The notes beneath the pieces are model-generated. The model worked only from the letters and a program-made list of their open reading frames with translations, had not been told where the DNA came from and made no database searches. A DNA stretch of 64,000 nt from Rhabditoides inermis (Eukaryota; Nematoda; Chromadorea; Rhabditida; Rhabditidae), in the NCBI GenBank assembly GCA_963966185.1, contig CAWZYM010000006.1:242501-306500 (forward strand), written 5' to 3'. Each line of letters starts with the position of its first letter. Positions within the stretch are counted from its first letter, which is position 1. Shown piece after piece: positions 42,932 to 56,200 of this stretch. The position numbers and the translations under genes are program-made.

Positions 42932-44239
42932 TAGTATTAATCAAAATATGGGATATGTGGGTTAGCAGCTCACGTTTTTTCTGTTCTCACGGTGCGTACT
43001 CCGCGGATGCTCAAGGGTCGAAAACGTGAAAAAGCGAGTGGTGCGCGCGTTGTTTGGTTAGTCAAATAGTGAAGGCCGCTGAGTGAGAGTAGCCCTCTCT
43101 GTTCCCACCACCACCACACAAGAGTATAGTGTTTCGCCCGCGCCTCTGACCACCTTCCGTCCTACATCGGTTTTATACCCGTTGTTATTGGCTGTTGACA
43201 TCCACAGCGTCGCCCGGAGAAACGAAGCCATTTTTCCCGCATCTCACTCTCGAGATTTCCCTCTCCATCTCTCACCTGTGTCTTTTACGCACTTTGTAAC
43301 ACGTTTGCATTGTGGTGGCAGGCGTGAATTGGCGAGGATAGAGAGAGAGAGAGAGAGAGGATCTATCCGATCGCCGCAACTGAGCAACTGGATCCCATCC
43401 GATCCCACTACTATTTTCACCCTCTGCCTCTACCGGTATTTCGCGGATGATGCAGTAAGGCAGTAACCGTTACGGATTATGCGCCGCCACGTTATCTCCT
43501 CCTCGACTGTGAGCTACTATTCCGAGGAGTACTATTCGAGAGGCGGCGGCGGACCATCGACGTCCTCTCTGTCCTCTATCGGTGGAGCGTCGGATAGGAC
43601 TCTTCACTACTATTCACAGAGGGTCTATGAGAAGACGGACACCGAAGTGTTTACCACTGGAGGGAGGACTGGTGCAGTGAGGGGGTGATTTCTGTTTGTG
43701 TTATCATTGTGAAACTGATTTGCATACGTGTTCAGAGCTTTTTTATGATAATGTTGTGATGATAATGTTACATGATGGTGCCAGGAAGACTGCCAGGAAG
43801 AATGTGTAATGTATGATTCTATAAACTATAAATTTCTTTTGCAGATATGAAGCGGAGGAGCGGTATGACAACTCTCATCTCGCCAGAGCGAGCCTAGGCG
43901 AGAGGGGACGGATGCACTCACAACCCGCCGTGTACTATCACTTCAAGTGAGCGTTTTACAACTTACAACTTTTTCGTGTATTTTAATATGTATTGTCCGA
44001 CACTTCTCTATTAGAAACGCTTTGTTATGTGCAGTTGCATATAGGCTATAGGCTTGAATCCGTGAACTTGACTTTTTTTGCTTTTTTGCTACCCGAGTTG
44101 CCAAGTGGGATGTGTGCTGTTCGGCTCTCGGATGCGTGTTCTTCCACTCTCGCTTCACTCCCACTCTCATCCTGCTCTTTCCATCCTGCACCCTCCTATT
44201 TACCCTCCCTCTCGCATTGCTTACTATCTTATTACTGCT

Positions 44240-44273
<34 letters not shown>

Positions 44274-47200
44274 TTGTTGCTGCTTTGAAGTCTGTCCAGA
44301 CAGTCACTTCCAGCGATTTCAACTGTCAACAACTGTATTCTACATTGATTTTGCTATAGCTTTCTGAATTTCTAAAAGTGTTTTCACAATGACTCGCTAC
44401 GTGCGAGAGCGCATCCACCAGAGGAGGATACGGTGATTACTTTTTTTAAATAATTAATGTAAAAAAAATCCAGGTAACCTGTATTGTTATTGTATCTCCA
44501 CGATAGTTCGAGTGGAGCATGTATGTGTATCTTAATGTTTATGCGTTCACCTAAATGTTACAACATACACGAATTGTGAAAATAACGAACTGTATGGCAT
44601 CGTTTCTTTTTCACGGCAGTTTCCTTCCAGATCTGGTGACACGGAGCAGCGTCGGGAGACGCGGTTCCGGTCAGAGGCCCACATCGACACCGAAGCCGCG
44701 CAGAAGGCCGCCACGCTCGAGGTATCTTGTTTTTGAAAACTTTTTTGTTGGTATTGCGTTTATCTCACTAGTCGTTGAAAGTCACAAGGATATAGCCGTA
44801 CCAATTGTTCTCATCTGGTGACAGAGAAAACTGTACTATATCTCGGAAACTGTCCCTTATTTTGTCAAAAGCTTTGTTTTGTTTTACAATTGTGTTTTGA
44901 ATGCGTTCATCTCTCAGTGTCTTGATCGTTCTATAGTACTAATAAATAATGATGTGATCTTCAAGTTCAATAAGTCCGCAGAGACCAAGTCAGTTATGGA
45001 TAACTTTCAGTTATGGATGCGCGAGCAGTCGTTGTCGATGAAACGCCAGGAGCGAGCGGACGAAGACCGCATGGTTCACATGCTGCAGGGTGAGTGGAGA
45101 CCAATCAAATTATCATTTCCGATCACTCATTTTTTGATTGTCAATGGGGGTTCAAGTGGATCTGAGAGAGTGCGCGGCGGCCGAGAGAGTGCGGTGATAA
45201 GAGAGTGCAGAGAGAAAGAGGGATGTGGATAGACTGTGGGGATAAGGGAGCAGCGAGAGAGTGGGAGACACTCGATCCGCTACATGCAAAGACGTGTGAG
45301 CATTTGAGTGCCTGTCGGACCACTGGCCGCCTCTTTTTCTCGTTCGTTTATATCCGCGGTTTTGTGATGTGCTCTGTTGTATCGGTGTTGCAACACATGT
45401 CGCGTCAACAGTTTGTCTGCCATATTTGTACATGCTCGAGAGGCATCACGGTTTGAAAAGGACAGGATCGAGCCGCCGCCCATTTCCTGTGTGTATAACG
45501 TGTCGCCGTATTCATTCCGCGTGTGAACTCTACTGTCGCTCCCTCTTTCATCTCACCGATTATTGATCAGAGGCAGATGAGTTGCAGATGACGTCAGGGT
45601 GATTACCTCCTGATAACGATTGATGCGATTAGCCGTCCAGTTGCTGCACATTATTGCCGTATTGCCACGCTGATAGAGCAGTGGCTCGCTCAACACATCG
45701 ATTCAATAGCTATATTTGACTTGCGAGCCAACCGGGAGTAAACACCTGGCGACTAGTACAGTGATGGAGGCGCGGAAGGATACTCTGAATTCGGAGTATT
45801 CGAGCTACAGCTACGAGGAGCACGAGGAGCGGAGGAGGTGAACTCGCGACATTCCATCATCGGGACGACACTTTTCAGATACACCCTGTCGCCCTCATCG
45901 ACCCAGACCGCGTACTCGTTCCGCTACGGACAGGAGCTGCGAGCCACGTCCGCCCAGAATAGTCCCCAGGGGTGGGTGGCTTCTGGTTTTTTCATATCCA
46001 GAATTATCATGATATCCAGGCGGGGCGGGGTGACCCGATGACACGTGCTTTAGGCAGTATCCTCTTTCACTTTGATTCTTTCATAAGTGTGTTTTAAACG
46101 TTGATTATTGATGTGTGACGCAGATTATTACCGTAATAAATTAATTCATATATAATTAATGATTTGTTGTACGCATGTATTCTCGATGTATTTGTACGTC
46201 TTCTAGACTGCCGTCGACGCCTCTTCGCCCTCCGTCGCGCGCCTCCCTCCGCTCCACACCCTACACGCGATGGGCAGGCCGGAGGGAGCACGAGGAGGAA
46301 GTGAAACTCTCGCCCCAGCAGCGACTCTCCACCTACAGTCTACACTCCATATACGGAGGTTTGACACGCGTTTTGCGGTACTCTTTTTTGGTATGCGAAC
46401 AGTTTAGTATGTATATGTGCGATTGCCGATTTCTGGTGCGCATAGCATACCGGGAATGTGTGCTAATGTGATAGGTGATATGAGAGCATGCGTGCGCACA
46501 CGAGTGCGCGATACTTTCTCCCCGAAATACTTTCACCCGCCTATCTGTGACCCAGTCCGGAGAGCCATCGCACCGCCTTCTTCCTGGATTTCCACCGTCC
46601 GGATAATGGAATATGCATGTCTCTGTTCCTCTTTTTGCGCGTACGCCACTTTTGCTGGCCGTATGCACTTTTTGCGGTGGTCTGTCAGTGTCCACCCTCT
46701 CCCCACCATTCTCTGTGAGTCAGCTGTGTGTGTGCCATTAGCCAATTCATTACTCTGTCATTTGCCCCATCCGCATTCCTTTTATAGTCCCTCTCTCGTC
46801 TACTGATACGCCGGATGAAGGTTCGCCGGAATGTTGTCAGCTTGAATCACCGCTTATCAATTGATTCCGCGCGCTCTGATTTATGTGTCTCGCCTCGCCG
46901 CTTTTTCCACGGGAATACAAAACCCCTATTCACACCTACTGGACCGGAAGTTGTGTGTGCGTGTTTCACTCGCGTCTCCTTGCCTATTATAATCCTCTAC
47001 TACGGGCGACGGCGAGGTGAGCTGGTCCGCCCCGCCTCTGCGTGTCTGCCCCCTGCGCGCTCTCTCTCTCTCTCGCCTCTCTGCGCCCCCTCACTGTCTG
47101 TATTTTCCCGCGCGCCTCACTGTTCGCAGTGCTCTTCAACCACCACGACCGTTCACGTCATCATATTCCGCCTGACGTCTACTGCACGACGCGTATCGAT

Positions 47201-50200
47201 TTATTGATTGACTGTGGTGATCAGTTGGGACGATGTCCGTCTCGGATGGCGGCGCGTTCACGCCGCACTCCGAGTTGGACGCGGTCGAGCAGGAGTGCTT
47301 GGAGCACTACGAGCTCAATCTCGGCAAGTACAAAGGTGAGCCCCGCGTTTGTTTATAATGATTATCTATTCGTTGTACTGTTCCACGTGTGTTTATTGTC
47401 GACTTTGCATTGTACTTTGAGTGCCTATTATCCGCCCCGTGATCGATACTGGTTCTTTTCTGTGAAGCTTGTGTTTCCAGACAGTGGTATTGCCCTTTCC
47501 CATATTGACGTATATGCATCTTTGATATAGCCGCGTTTCGTAATTCTAGTGAGCAGCAGAGCTCCTCGAATGAGTCAGTGAGGGTATTTCAATATGTGTG
47601 TGGCAGTGTGTGTTTTGCACTATGCAGCGTGTGCGGTTAGTGAGGTGAGTGCGAGGAAGGGAAGAGAGGGAACACCCAGCATGGGGCGCGCGCCTCGCTG
47701 CCTCTAACCATCTTCTCGCCACCCCTAATCGACCTTGGCTCGAGATTATCTGTTTTGAGAGTCGGGGAGTGCCGTGTCAGATTGCTATCACGCCGCTGCG
47801 AGCCCGCACTCTCACACCTTGTCATTTACTCGGAGACATTGCAATCACACTGGGAAGACAGTCTTCTCTGGCAATTGCAACACATCTGCTCACGCGATCT
47901 CACTCGCCATACTCACACCCAGAAAATCGATAGTGTGAGCCGCCGCAAGCGAGTGCGCGACGGTTTTTTTACGCGCAATGGATGTAGGAGTGTGGGTCAA
48001 CCGGTGGTCAGAGTGATTCATAAGCAGACTAATCCTCGCGCCGCCTGCGAAATGATACGCAGCGGTACTCTGGTATGTGCCTTATTCGGAATGTGTTGGG
48101 GCGGCGGGTGAGACAAAGGATCGGCGGGGCGAGGCGGTTTGGGGTGTTTTACTGCCAGTGAGAGAGGAGAGAGAGAGATAGAGGTGCGGCGTGCGGTCAG
48201 CGGGACAGCGGGGCAAGGGCACTGTTGTTTGTTTGGCCATAGTATGGGTGGCCCTTGCCTGCATAAAGCTGCCATGCGGGTGGTGACAGTGTATACTGTT
48301 TCACAGGTAGAGCAAACGAGGGTGGGGGACTGCAATGAGTCAATCGATAATTGATTGCTTTCAGATGAGCGGGATGCGATACAGAAGAAGACCTTCACCA
48401 AGTGGGTCAACAAGCACCTCGTCAAGGTGGGCACGTTCATGTTTATTTATATTTTCGTTGATGTTGTATGTTCTCCTTTTTTTTGAATCTCATGTCATCG
48501 GAGGTTTATTATCGGCGCTAGCGATCTTGACGACTTGACGCTTGTTTCTTGCTTGCTAGCCTACTTCCAAGTTTGGTGGTCAGTGGCAGTGAGATTGGGG
48601 GGTGGTGAAAGAAGGACCGGTAGCATTCACCGAAATCAATGAGTCGTCTCATTTAATGATACGCACATAACTTCCAGGCCATTTCACGCCAGCATTCTCG
48701 ATTTGTTGAGGGATGGTGTATGATTGTTGTTGTTGACTAGTAACTAGTAGCGGTCAGTAGCAGGGTCAATAATACTCTCTCCGGAACGGGAATAGAGATG
48801 TAGTAATCCTGACAATCCTTATTGATATGTATATGCGGCAGTGTTGATAATCGGCTTGTATAGGAGGGAGAGAGGGGCAAATGTGAATTCACTTGTATTT
48901 CATGTGCTGAGAAATAGTTGGAGAAGTGTGCCAGCTAGCTAGTGGAGTGAGGGAGCAGGGGAGGTGTTTGTCTCCAGGATTGGACCATGTTTCAAGGGGC
49001 AGATTAGCGGCGGCCTGACGGGTGTGCGAGAGAATAGGCAAAGGCAAGTGAGCACACACCGAGAGGGAAGTGAAATGACGCTTGGAAGAATATGCAAATT
49101 AGGATATCAAATGGTGTGAGTTGACCTTTTGTGGGTGAAAAAGTGCTCGGTTTGGTTTGATGGTCGGTTTGGTCGGTTTGCGCGAGTGCTTAGATTATCG
49201 CTGAGCGTTGGCGCGAGAGTGGGCAGAGGAGAGAGGAGGTGAGGGGTGAGGGGTGAGTGAAGCACAAGGTATAGGGTGTTGTGTGTTGATTGGTTGATGA
49301 TGTACATTAAGGGTGTTACGATAAAGTTATTTTTTAAATAAAAAATCATGTACTAGTCATATGTGAATATTTCTTTACTGTGCGATCTGGTAGACAAATT
49401 GTCGGTAGGGCGTAGGGGGTAATTAAATTGATCCCAAAACACATATTTTACTTATCAAAGTTTTTAATAGCTACCAAGAAGTAGGTGTGCATAAAATGAA
49501 CTGTGAACTATTAAAAGCTGCTTATAACTTATGAATGAAGATCCAATCTTATATCTAATAATGTAGTGATTGTTTATCCATATTTCATAATTCTTCAAAA
49601 TACTTGCGCAAAGTACATAATGTATTATGTCTATTATTCATAAAAATGGGAAAAAGATATGGATGTGAACTGGCTGATGAAGAGTAATATGATAATGAGA
49701 TGCTCAGTGCCAGCGGTATAAATCGTAGAACAAAGAGCAGAAACAAAAAAAAACACTATATTTTTATGTGTGTTGCTTGCAGGCGGGGATGAAGGTGGAC
49801 GACCTGTTTCGCGATCTGTCGGACGGCTTCAAGCTGATCGCACTCCTCGAGGCACTCACTGGAGAGAGACTGGTGAGTGAGGGGAAGTAGATGGGAAGGG
49901 AGAGAAGAACGGAAGAATGAGAGAAGAAAGAGCAAAGAGGAAGGCAGAGAGAAAGGGTTGCTTCTTTTCTATATTTTGTGGTTATTATGTGAAAGTGTGA
50001 GTTTGTTGTTTGTTTTGTTAAATGTTTTTGAAATTGAAGTTTTTTTTAGCCTCGGGAGAACGGTTACACTCGCTTCCACCGTATACAGAACGTCGAGTAC
50101 TGCTTGGAGTTTCTCAAGAAGAAGAACGTGGGTTAATTCTCTATTTTCTTTTTTTTTAATTTTTTCAAATTAGTTTTAATTATCTATTATTAAATAATTT

Positions 50201-53200
50201 TCGACGTTGGGATTTCGGTCCCCGATTCGGTTTGGTTTCATCATTGGTTTGCGCGGCGGCTGGGCGCTTTGTGCGATGTGATAGACAAAAATGTGGTGAT
50301 CATAAATTTCTGGTTTGTTTCGCGGCTGATTGACAAGTGATAGAAGGACAAGAAGGGGAGAAGGAGGAGGGGAGAGTGCAGTGACAGGGGCGCGCCCACA
50401 AGGCATGTTTTCAACAATCCATTGAAATTTAGGCAAAAGCATCTCACTCACTCTCTCACTCTCTCTATCTCTTCCTGTACATCCCCGACACATCCCATCA
50501 AATCATTTCATATGCGCCAGTGTTTATCACTGATTGATGGATGTGAAAATTGAAGAATTTTTGGGAGAGAGAAAGTCGGCGCATCGAAAATTAGAATGCC
50601 TTGCGAAATGTTCTTGAAATATTTGAAGTGACTAAGATTATAGATGGAATGATTAATTGAAGAAGAAAAAAACATATTGTAATTCACGGATATTTTTAGA
50701 CAGAAAAATTCTTCGACCACCTCCGTAGAGTAATCTTTTGAATCGAAGGGATACCTTTACCTTTACTGATAATTTGAAGAATAACAAAAAGGTTGAAGCA
50801 ATGAATGTGGTTGCAGATCAAGCTGGTGAACATCCGGGCCGAGGACATTGTGGAGGGCAACGCCAAGCTGACACTGGGCCTCATCTGGACCATCATCCTC
50901 AACTTCCAGGTGTCGATGGTGAAAGTGCGGCAGGCGGAAGCCGCGGCCGCCGCCCGCCTCGCTTCCGGCGGTGCACCCACCGCCACACAGGTCCGCTTCC
51001 ACCCCTGCTTGTTATACCCCTTTTTATTATGCACTGGGTTTAGTGGAATGTAGATTGATTAGGATGGGTGTATTCCCGCAGATTGTGGTAGTAGCTAGAG
51101 TAGTAATGTAGTAATGGCTGATTATGATTAGGCGCCGAAATTAGGGCAGCATTGCCGAACAATAGCGGCCTTGGTCTGTGTTACTGCGAACGTAGCGGGC
51201 AGTGGACAGTAGCGATCGAAACCGTGCACCTTCTTCTATCCTGTCTCATATCACATGTCTCTCCTAACACTTCATGCGAACACCCCAGCTTCGCGCTCTC
51301 AGCCTAATGTGTGTGTGCAGTGCAGTTGCCAGAGTTGATCACGCCTGGAATGCTCGCCTGCGTGTGTGCACTGTGCATAGGAGTGCAATTGCAATGTTGG
51401 TGACACATTGGGGTGGAGTAGTAGTGGTTGAGTTGTTGTTTTTAGGCTCACCGACCACACCCATGTGGGCGAGCGAGAGAGAGAAGGGGTGTGAGAAGGA
51501 GTAGGTAGAATGCGATGCGCGCGCATGATCTCATGATATTGATGATTAGCTCGCTGTGGCATGGCGGGGGACACGCCCTAGCCGAATTCGAACGAGCGAC
51601 ACCCTTCGAGAATGATCATCGAGACGAGAGAGAGAGAGAGAGAGAGAGCGCTGGCTAGATGTGCGTGGGGTTTTTGCTCGAGCAGAATGAGCAGGAATGG
51701 TATGGGCGAGCGTACTGGTTAGGAGCGGCCGGAAGTGGCAGGAAGAAGGAAGACGACGGGTCGACTACGGGTGTGGTTGCACGCGGGAATTGCAATGTCT
51801 GTCTGTCTCTGTCTCCATTCTGTCTGCAGATTGTTTGTGTGGTAAGTTTCCCGGGAAGGTGGAATCCATACAAAATAAGCGGTTGCCGTGGGGCAGAGAA
51901 TGTGAAGAAGGGAGAGGAGAGAGATCTGCCACCGTAATTATCGGACCAGTTTGGATCACACACACCACACACGCGGCGTGCGTACTACGGATTGTGGATT
52001 GTTGTCGAATCGGCAATGGCAGAGCGGAAGGAGAGAAGAGAGAGATGTCGGCTTATCACTATCCATGCGGGGCGGCTGCTGCTGATGACATGATTGGATT
52101 GACTGCAGGATTGCAAGGAATGCAACGGATACGGTAGATGAAGCGAGGAGGGATTTGAGAGGCGAACATGGACAGCATGAGTCACTAGACTACTCACCGA
52201 TCCCGTCACTCCCCACTCGCCCGCCACCCTTTTATGCCTTTTTATGGTCGTTTTGATAAGGCGAAGAAGCGTTTGCGAATGGAGCTGTGGAATATATGTT
52301 GCCGCATAAGTGAGCCGGGCGTGTTTGAGGAGTTGTGGCGGACTGAACCGTATGCCCGGAGTAGACAGCGTGGGAATATCGATCGATCCGATCCCGACTC
52401 TTATTCTGTCTACTTTTGGCGCGCACTCGCTCCAGCTTCACACTCACTATTCGTCTGTGCGCAGTGCGTGAGTTGTTTTCGCGGATCTCGCACCGCGCCC
52501 ATATTGACTCATCGATTTTGTGATCGGCTCTCATCGCGGACACAAGCCCCGCCATTGTTATTCTCGCCTCACCGACCGGCACTTCTGAGTGCTTTTCAAC
52601 TTGTTGCCGCTGCTGCATTATGCGCTGATCAATTTCCGTCTATTGTATTGATCAGTGATCAGCTGATATCGGATGGGTGATTGGGGGCGTGCAGGTGTGG
52701 GCGGGGGATGGTATGGCGGCGGCGGCCCCGCCCCCCTCGGCGAGAACCTCGACAGCGCGCGCCCGCACCAGCCGGCTACCCACGAGTGCGATTCGGAGAA
52801 TACCGCTGCGCTTGCGTATGCGCCAGCAACACGACTAGCCACAGCAGCACTATTACTACTACTCGCCGCAGCCACACTCGCCATGTTCAAGGTAGGCTAG
52901 GATCACAATGGTGCGGTCGGGTACGCAGGTGCTTGAAGGTGATGCGGTCGTACTCTAAGAAGGCGGAGCGGAAGCAGGAGAGCTCCCGCTCGACGGCCGG
53001 CAGCGAACAGCACTATGAACACCGCAACGGAGGCGGCGGTCAGCAGCACATGATCAGCAACGGAGGTGGCGGCGGCGCGAACGGGTACGGCACGTACTCG
53101 TCGTACCGCGAGAGCCACGAGGGCGGTCACCAGCAGGGACACCACCACCAGCAGCAGCAGCGCGGACGCAGTGGAGAGCGGATGCACGGCGCTGGCGGAG

Positions 53201-56200
53201 AGATCATGATCCCCGAGAACCGACACCTGTCCCATTCGTCGGCCGCCATGCACGGCGGAGGAGGATTCAGCGAGAGCAGCAGCTACGAGACGCGCGAGCA
53301 CTTTGAGAGGAAGGTGCAGCGCGTGAAGAAGACGAGGGGCGAGCGCGAGCGATCGCGCTCGGCCCGGCGCGCCTCCGAGGAGGTGGGTGCATTGTTGCAT
53401 TGTGTGGTTTCGCGATTCATTCTGTGCACTATTATGATGTCTCTCCTGCCCGCAATCGTATAGATATGATCGCTCATTTGGGGGGAATCTCGGAATGACC
53501 TTGCGCGACCTCTGTCTCACTTTCTCTCGCGCACTCTCGTCTTCTCGCGTTCGTCTCCATTTTGTCGAGCACTCTGGTGATTTTCTGTCTCTTCTCCCTG
53601 TCTCTTCCTCTCTCTCTCTCTCCGGCCTCGCACTTATATGGCATTGCGCGAAAACAATCCACTGGATTGGGGGGAATGATTTGGGAGAAATGTTGTTGTC
53701 TTTTTATCGCTATCATTGCAATAAGAATGCGTGAAAATACGGTATTTGTTGTTGAGGCGCGTGTTTCGAGAGATGTGTTGATGTGTAGCAAGCATAGGGT
53801 TGAGGGGTTTACGAGACTGTTTTGTGGGGGTTGCATGCGCGTCGATGTTTGCAGTAGAGATATGAGGCGCGCTGCGTGCTTCCACTGTAGAAGGGTGAGG
53901 TGAGAGAGTGAGGGAGTTAGAACATGGGTGTACGATTGATTGCTTGACCGCCGATTAGTTGCCAAGGTGACTGAAAGGTTACCGTATCCGTAGCCCCGCA
54001 TTCTTGCTGTTGTCGCCGTAATGTGGGGAAACGGTTTTGCTTCTCTCACACTCTCGGTTTGGCACACATGTGATTGATGCAGATGCAAGTAGTAGGCTGT
54101 CTCGACTCGTACTGATTGCTTATAGTGATTGGAGAGTTATTGGAATGATGAGAAGGTGATCCTCTTTTCTCGTCTACCGTTCTCGCTTCAGCTGATGTTT
54201 TGCAATGCACAACGGTGTGGAGCGGGGGACTGGTTAGAAGGTCGGCGGGGCGCGGCCACAGCTAGCCCCTTCTCATTTCCATCCCCATTCTATGGCATAA
54301 GAAGCGACATGAGCGCGCAGGCGCGAGAATGCACAATCGAAATGGATCGGTTGATTGCGACCCGTTCAAGTCTCTGCCACAATAGCCTATCATGAGAACT
54401 GTCTATGGGGGGATCGGGGAATGCGGGTGTGATGGAAGCTATTCGAATGCCGTTTCTCTTCTCTATCTCTCTTTCTGACCACACAAGGCCGCATAATGCG
54501 CGCGTGGGTTGAATATAGACGAGAAGAAGGTGTGACGACTGTTTGTGTCTGTGTGATTGGGAATCGCGCGCGCGAGAGAGAGAGATTCGAGTTTTGTACA
54601 ATCAGAGGTTGGGTGGGGAGAGAGGGAAGGGAGAATCACATCAGAACGGTCTGGAAAGTGGTTGGGGAATGATTGATGAATGGCGCTGCACTTTCTCGCC
54701 CTGTCTCTCTCTCTGCACATGACTGATTGAGTATGGAGTTGCTAAGGTGTTTGTATTGCGGTGACTGACTGCTTGACTGACTCGGGAGGAAAGACTGGGT
54801 GGAAGGAGACCCTGACCATGTCGCTTTAGGTGTCGGAGGTGCTGGCTGGTCAGGATGGCGTTTCCGCCAGGGACGCGCTCCTGCAGTGGGCGAGGAAGGC
54901 CACCGCTGGATACCCCAGGGTGAGTGCGAGGGTATACGTTTCAGTGGCAAACGTTCCGTTTAGGTGAACGTGACGAACTTTGGATCATCGTGGAGGGATG
55001 GTCTGGCGTTCAACGCCATCCTGCACCGCTACCGCCCCAACCTCATCAACTGGAACAAGGTGGGTGCGATGTTCATATTAGGTTATCACATTCTCTATCA
55101 CTGTGTGCAAGTTCTTAGTTTCAAGGTCCGCGGTGTTTCTTTTCCGGACTGTGAAAACCTGGAATGTTTGGCTAGTGGGTGACTCTTTTGTGTGTAGGTG
55201 TGTATGTGTGGAGCTGTGAGGGGCAAGTGTTTGTGTATCGATTCCTGAAGGTGTGCGAATGTGACACTGTGGGGTGGATCCAGATTTGGTGAGGCGAGAA
55301 GACGAAAACTGTTTGTGACCTAATAGTAATGGTTGTATATATGGGTGAGTGAGTGAGGGAGCGGTGTGTGGGTGAGGGGCGATGGAATGCGAGTGAGGGC
55401 GAGGAGAGGAGGAAACAGGTTATTCGCAGTGAGCGTGAAAGTGAGACACTGCCGTGAATCACCCCCCGTAGCTCGGAGAAATGGAATCTGTACTATTTAG
55501 GGGACAACGATTACTCGGTATTTTACACACACACACAAAATTGCGGTAATTTGTTTGATGAAACGTCGTTGTCTTCGGTTGCGAAAAGAGAGGGGGAGGA
55601 GAGTTTGCTGGAGGGATTTGTTGTGCGGCGAGCATGCCGCCTGAGTGAACGAAAGAGAGTGGGTGAATGAGTGGAGCCCCTACTTGAGGTGCTAGCCGCA
55701 CCCTAGGACATGCAATTCGGTCGTACTGTTTCGAGCAGGGTATCGGTCACTGTCCTAAAAAAGACGGCCGGAACCGGTTAGCTCACGGTTTTCTTGGGAC
55801 TTGGGCGATCGCCGCGGAGGGTGTGCGTAAAGTATGGGAGAGGATAAGGGAACGTGGTGAGAAGAGAACAACAATATGCAAGCAAACTTTTTAAAACTCG
55901 ATAATCGATCAATCATTGACGTGATTGCAGATCAGCGACCCGTCCGTGTCGAACCGCGAGCGCCTGGAGAACGCTTTCGCGGCGGCCGAGTCGGAGTTTG
56001 GCGTGACGCGTCTTCTGGACGCCGAGGACGTGGACGTGGACCAGCCGGACGAGAAGTCTCTGATGACGTACATCTCGTCCCTCCACAACGCCCTCCCCAA
56101 CAGCATGCCCGACGGCGGCAAGGTGAGGAGTGAGAGAGAAGGATATCCTGTGTTTAGACAGTTGCATCGTTTCGTGTCGTTGTTTGTTGTCTATGTGTCT

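Larger units (their letters stand above)
39480..45089 (+). other. vab-10: N-terminal module A of the spectraplakin (alternative starts)
   Basis: Exons 39480-39545 (starts [15 protein letters not shown]), 40162-40250, 40345-40494, 43845-43946, 44631-44721 and 44975-45089 join in phase and enter CH1 at 48365 in phase 1. Three other ATG exons can feed the same chain: 41406-41467 ([14 protein letters not shown], a possible N-myristoylation/Cys start) and 43479-43684 ([19 protein letters not shown]), both joining 43845, and 44389-44432 ([13 protein letters not shown]), joining 44631. The shared part has [18 protein letters not shown] and [25 protein letters not shown]. It is Ser/Tyr/Arg-rich with no recognised domain. 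It matches the known spectraplakin habit of many promoters giving different heads on one actin-binding domain. Transcript data would be needed to fix the pairings. Confidence 0.7.

Noticed and set aside
45655..45715. Another tRNA-like sequence (TGATAGAGCAGTGGCTCG..CGATTCAATAGC).
   Set aside because: The A and B boxes are too weak and no stems can be drawn.
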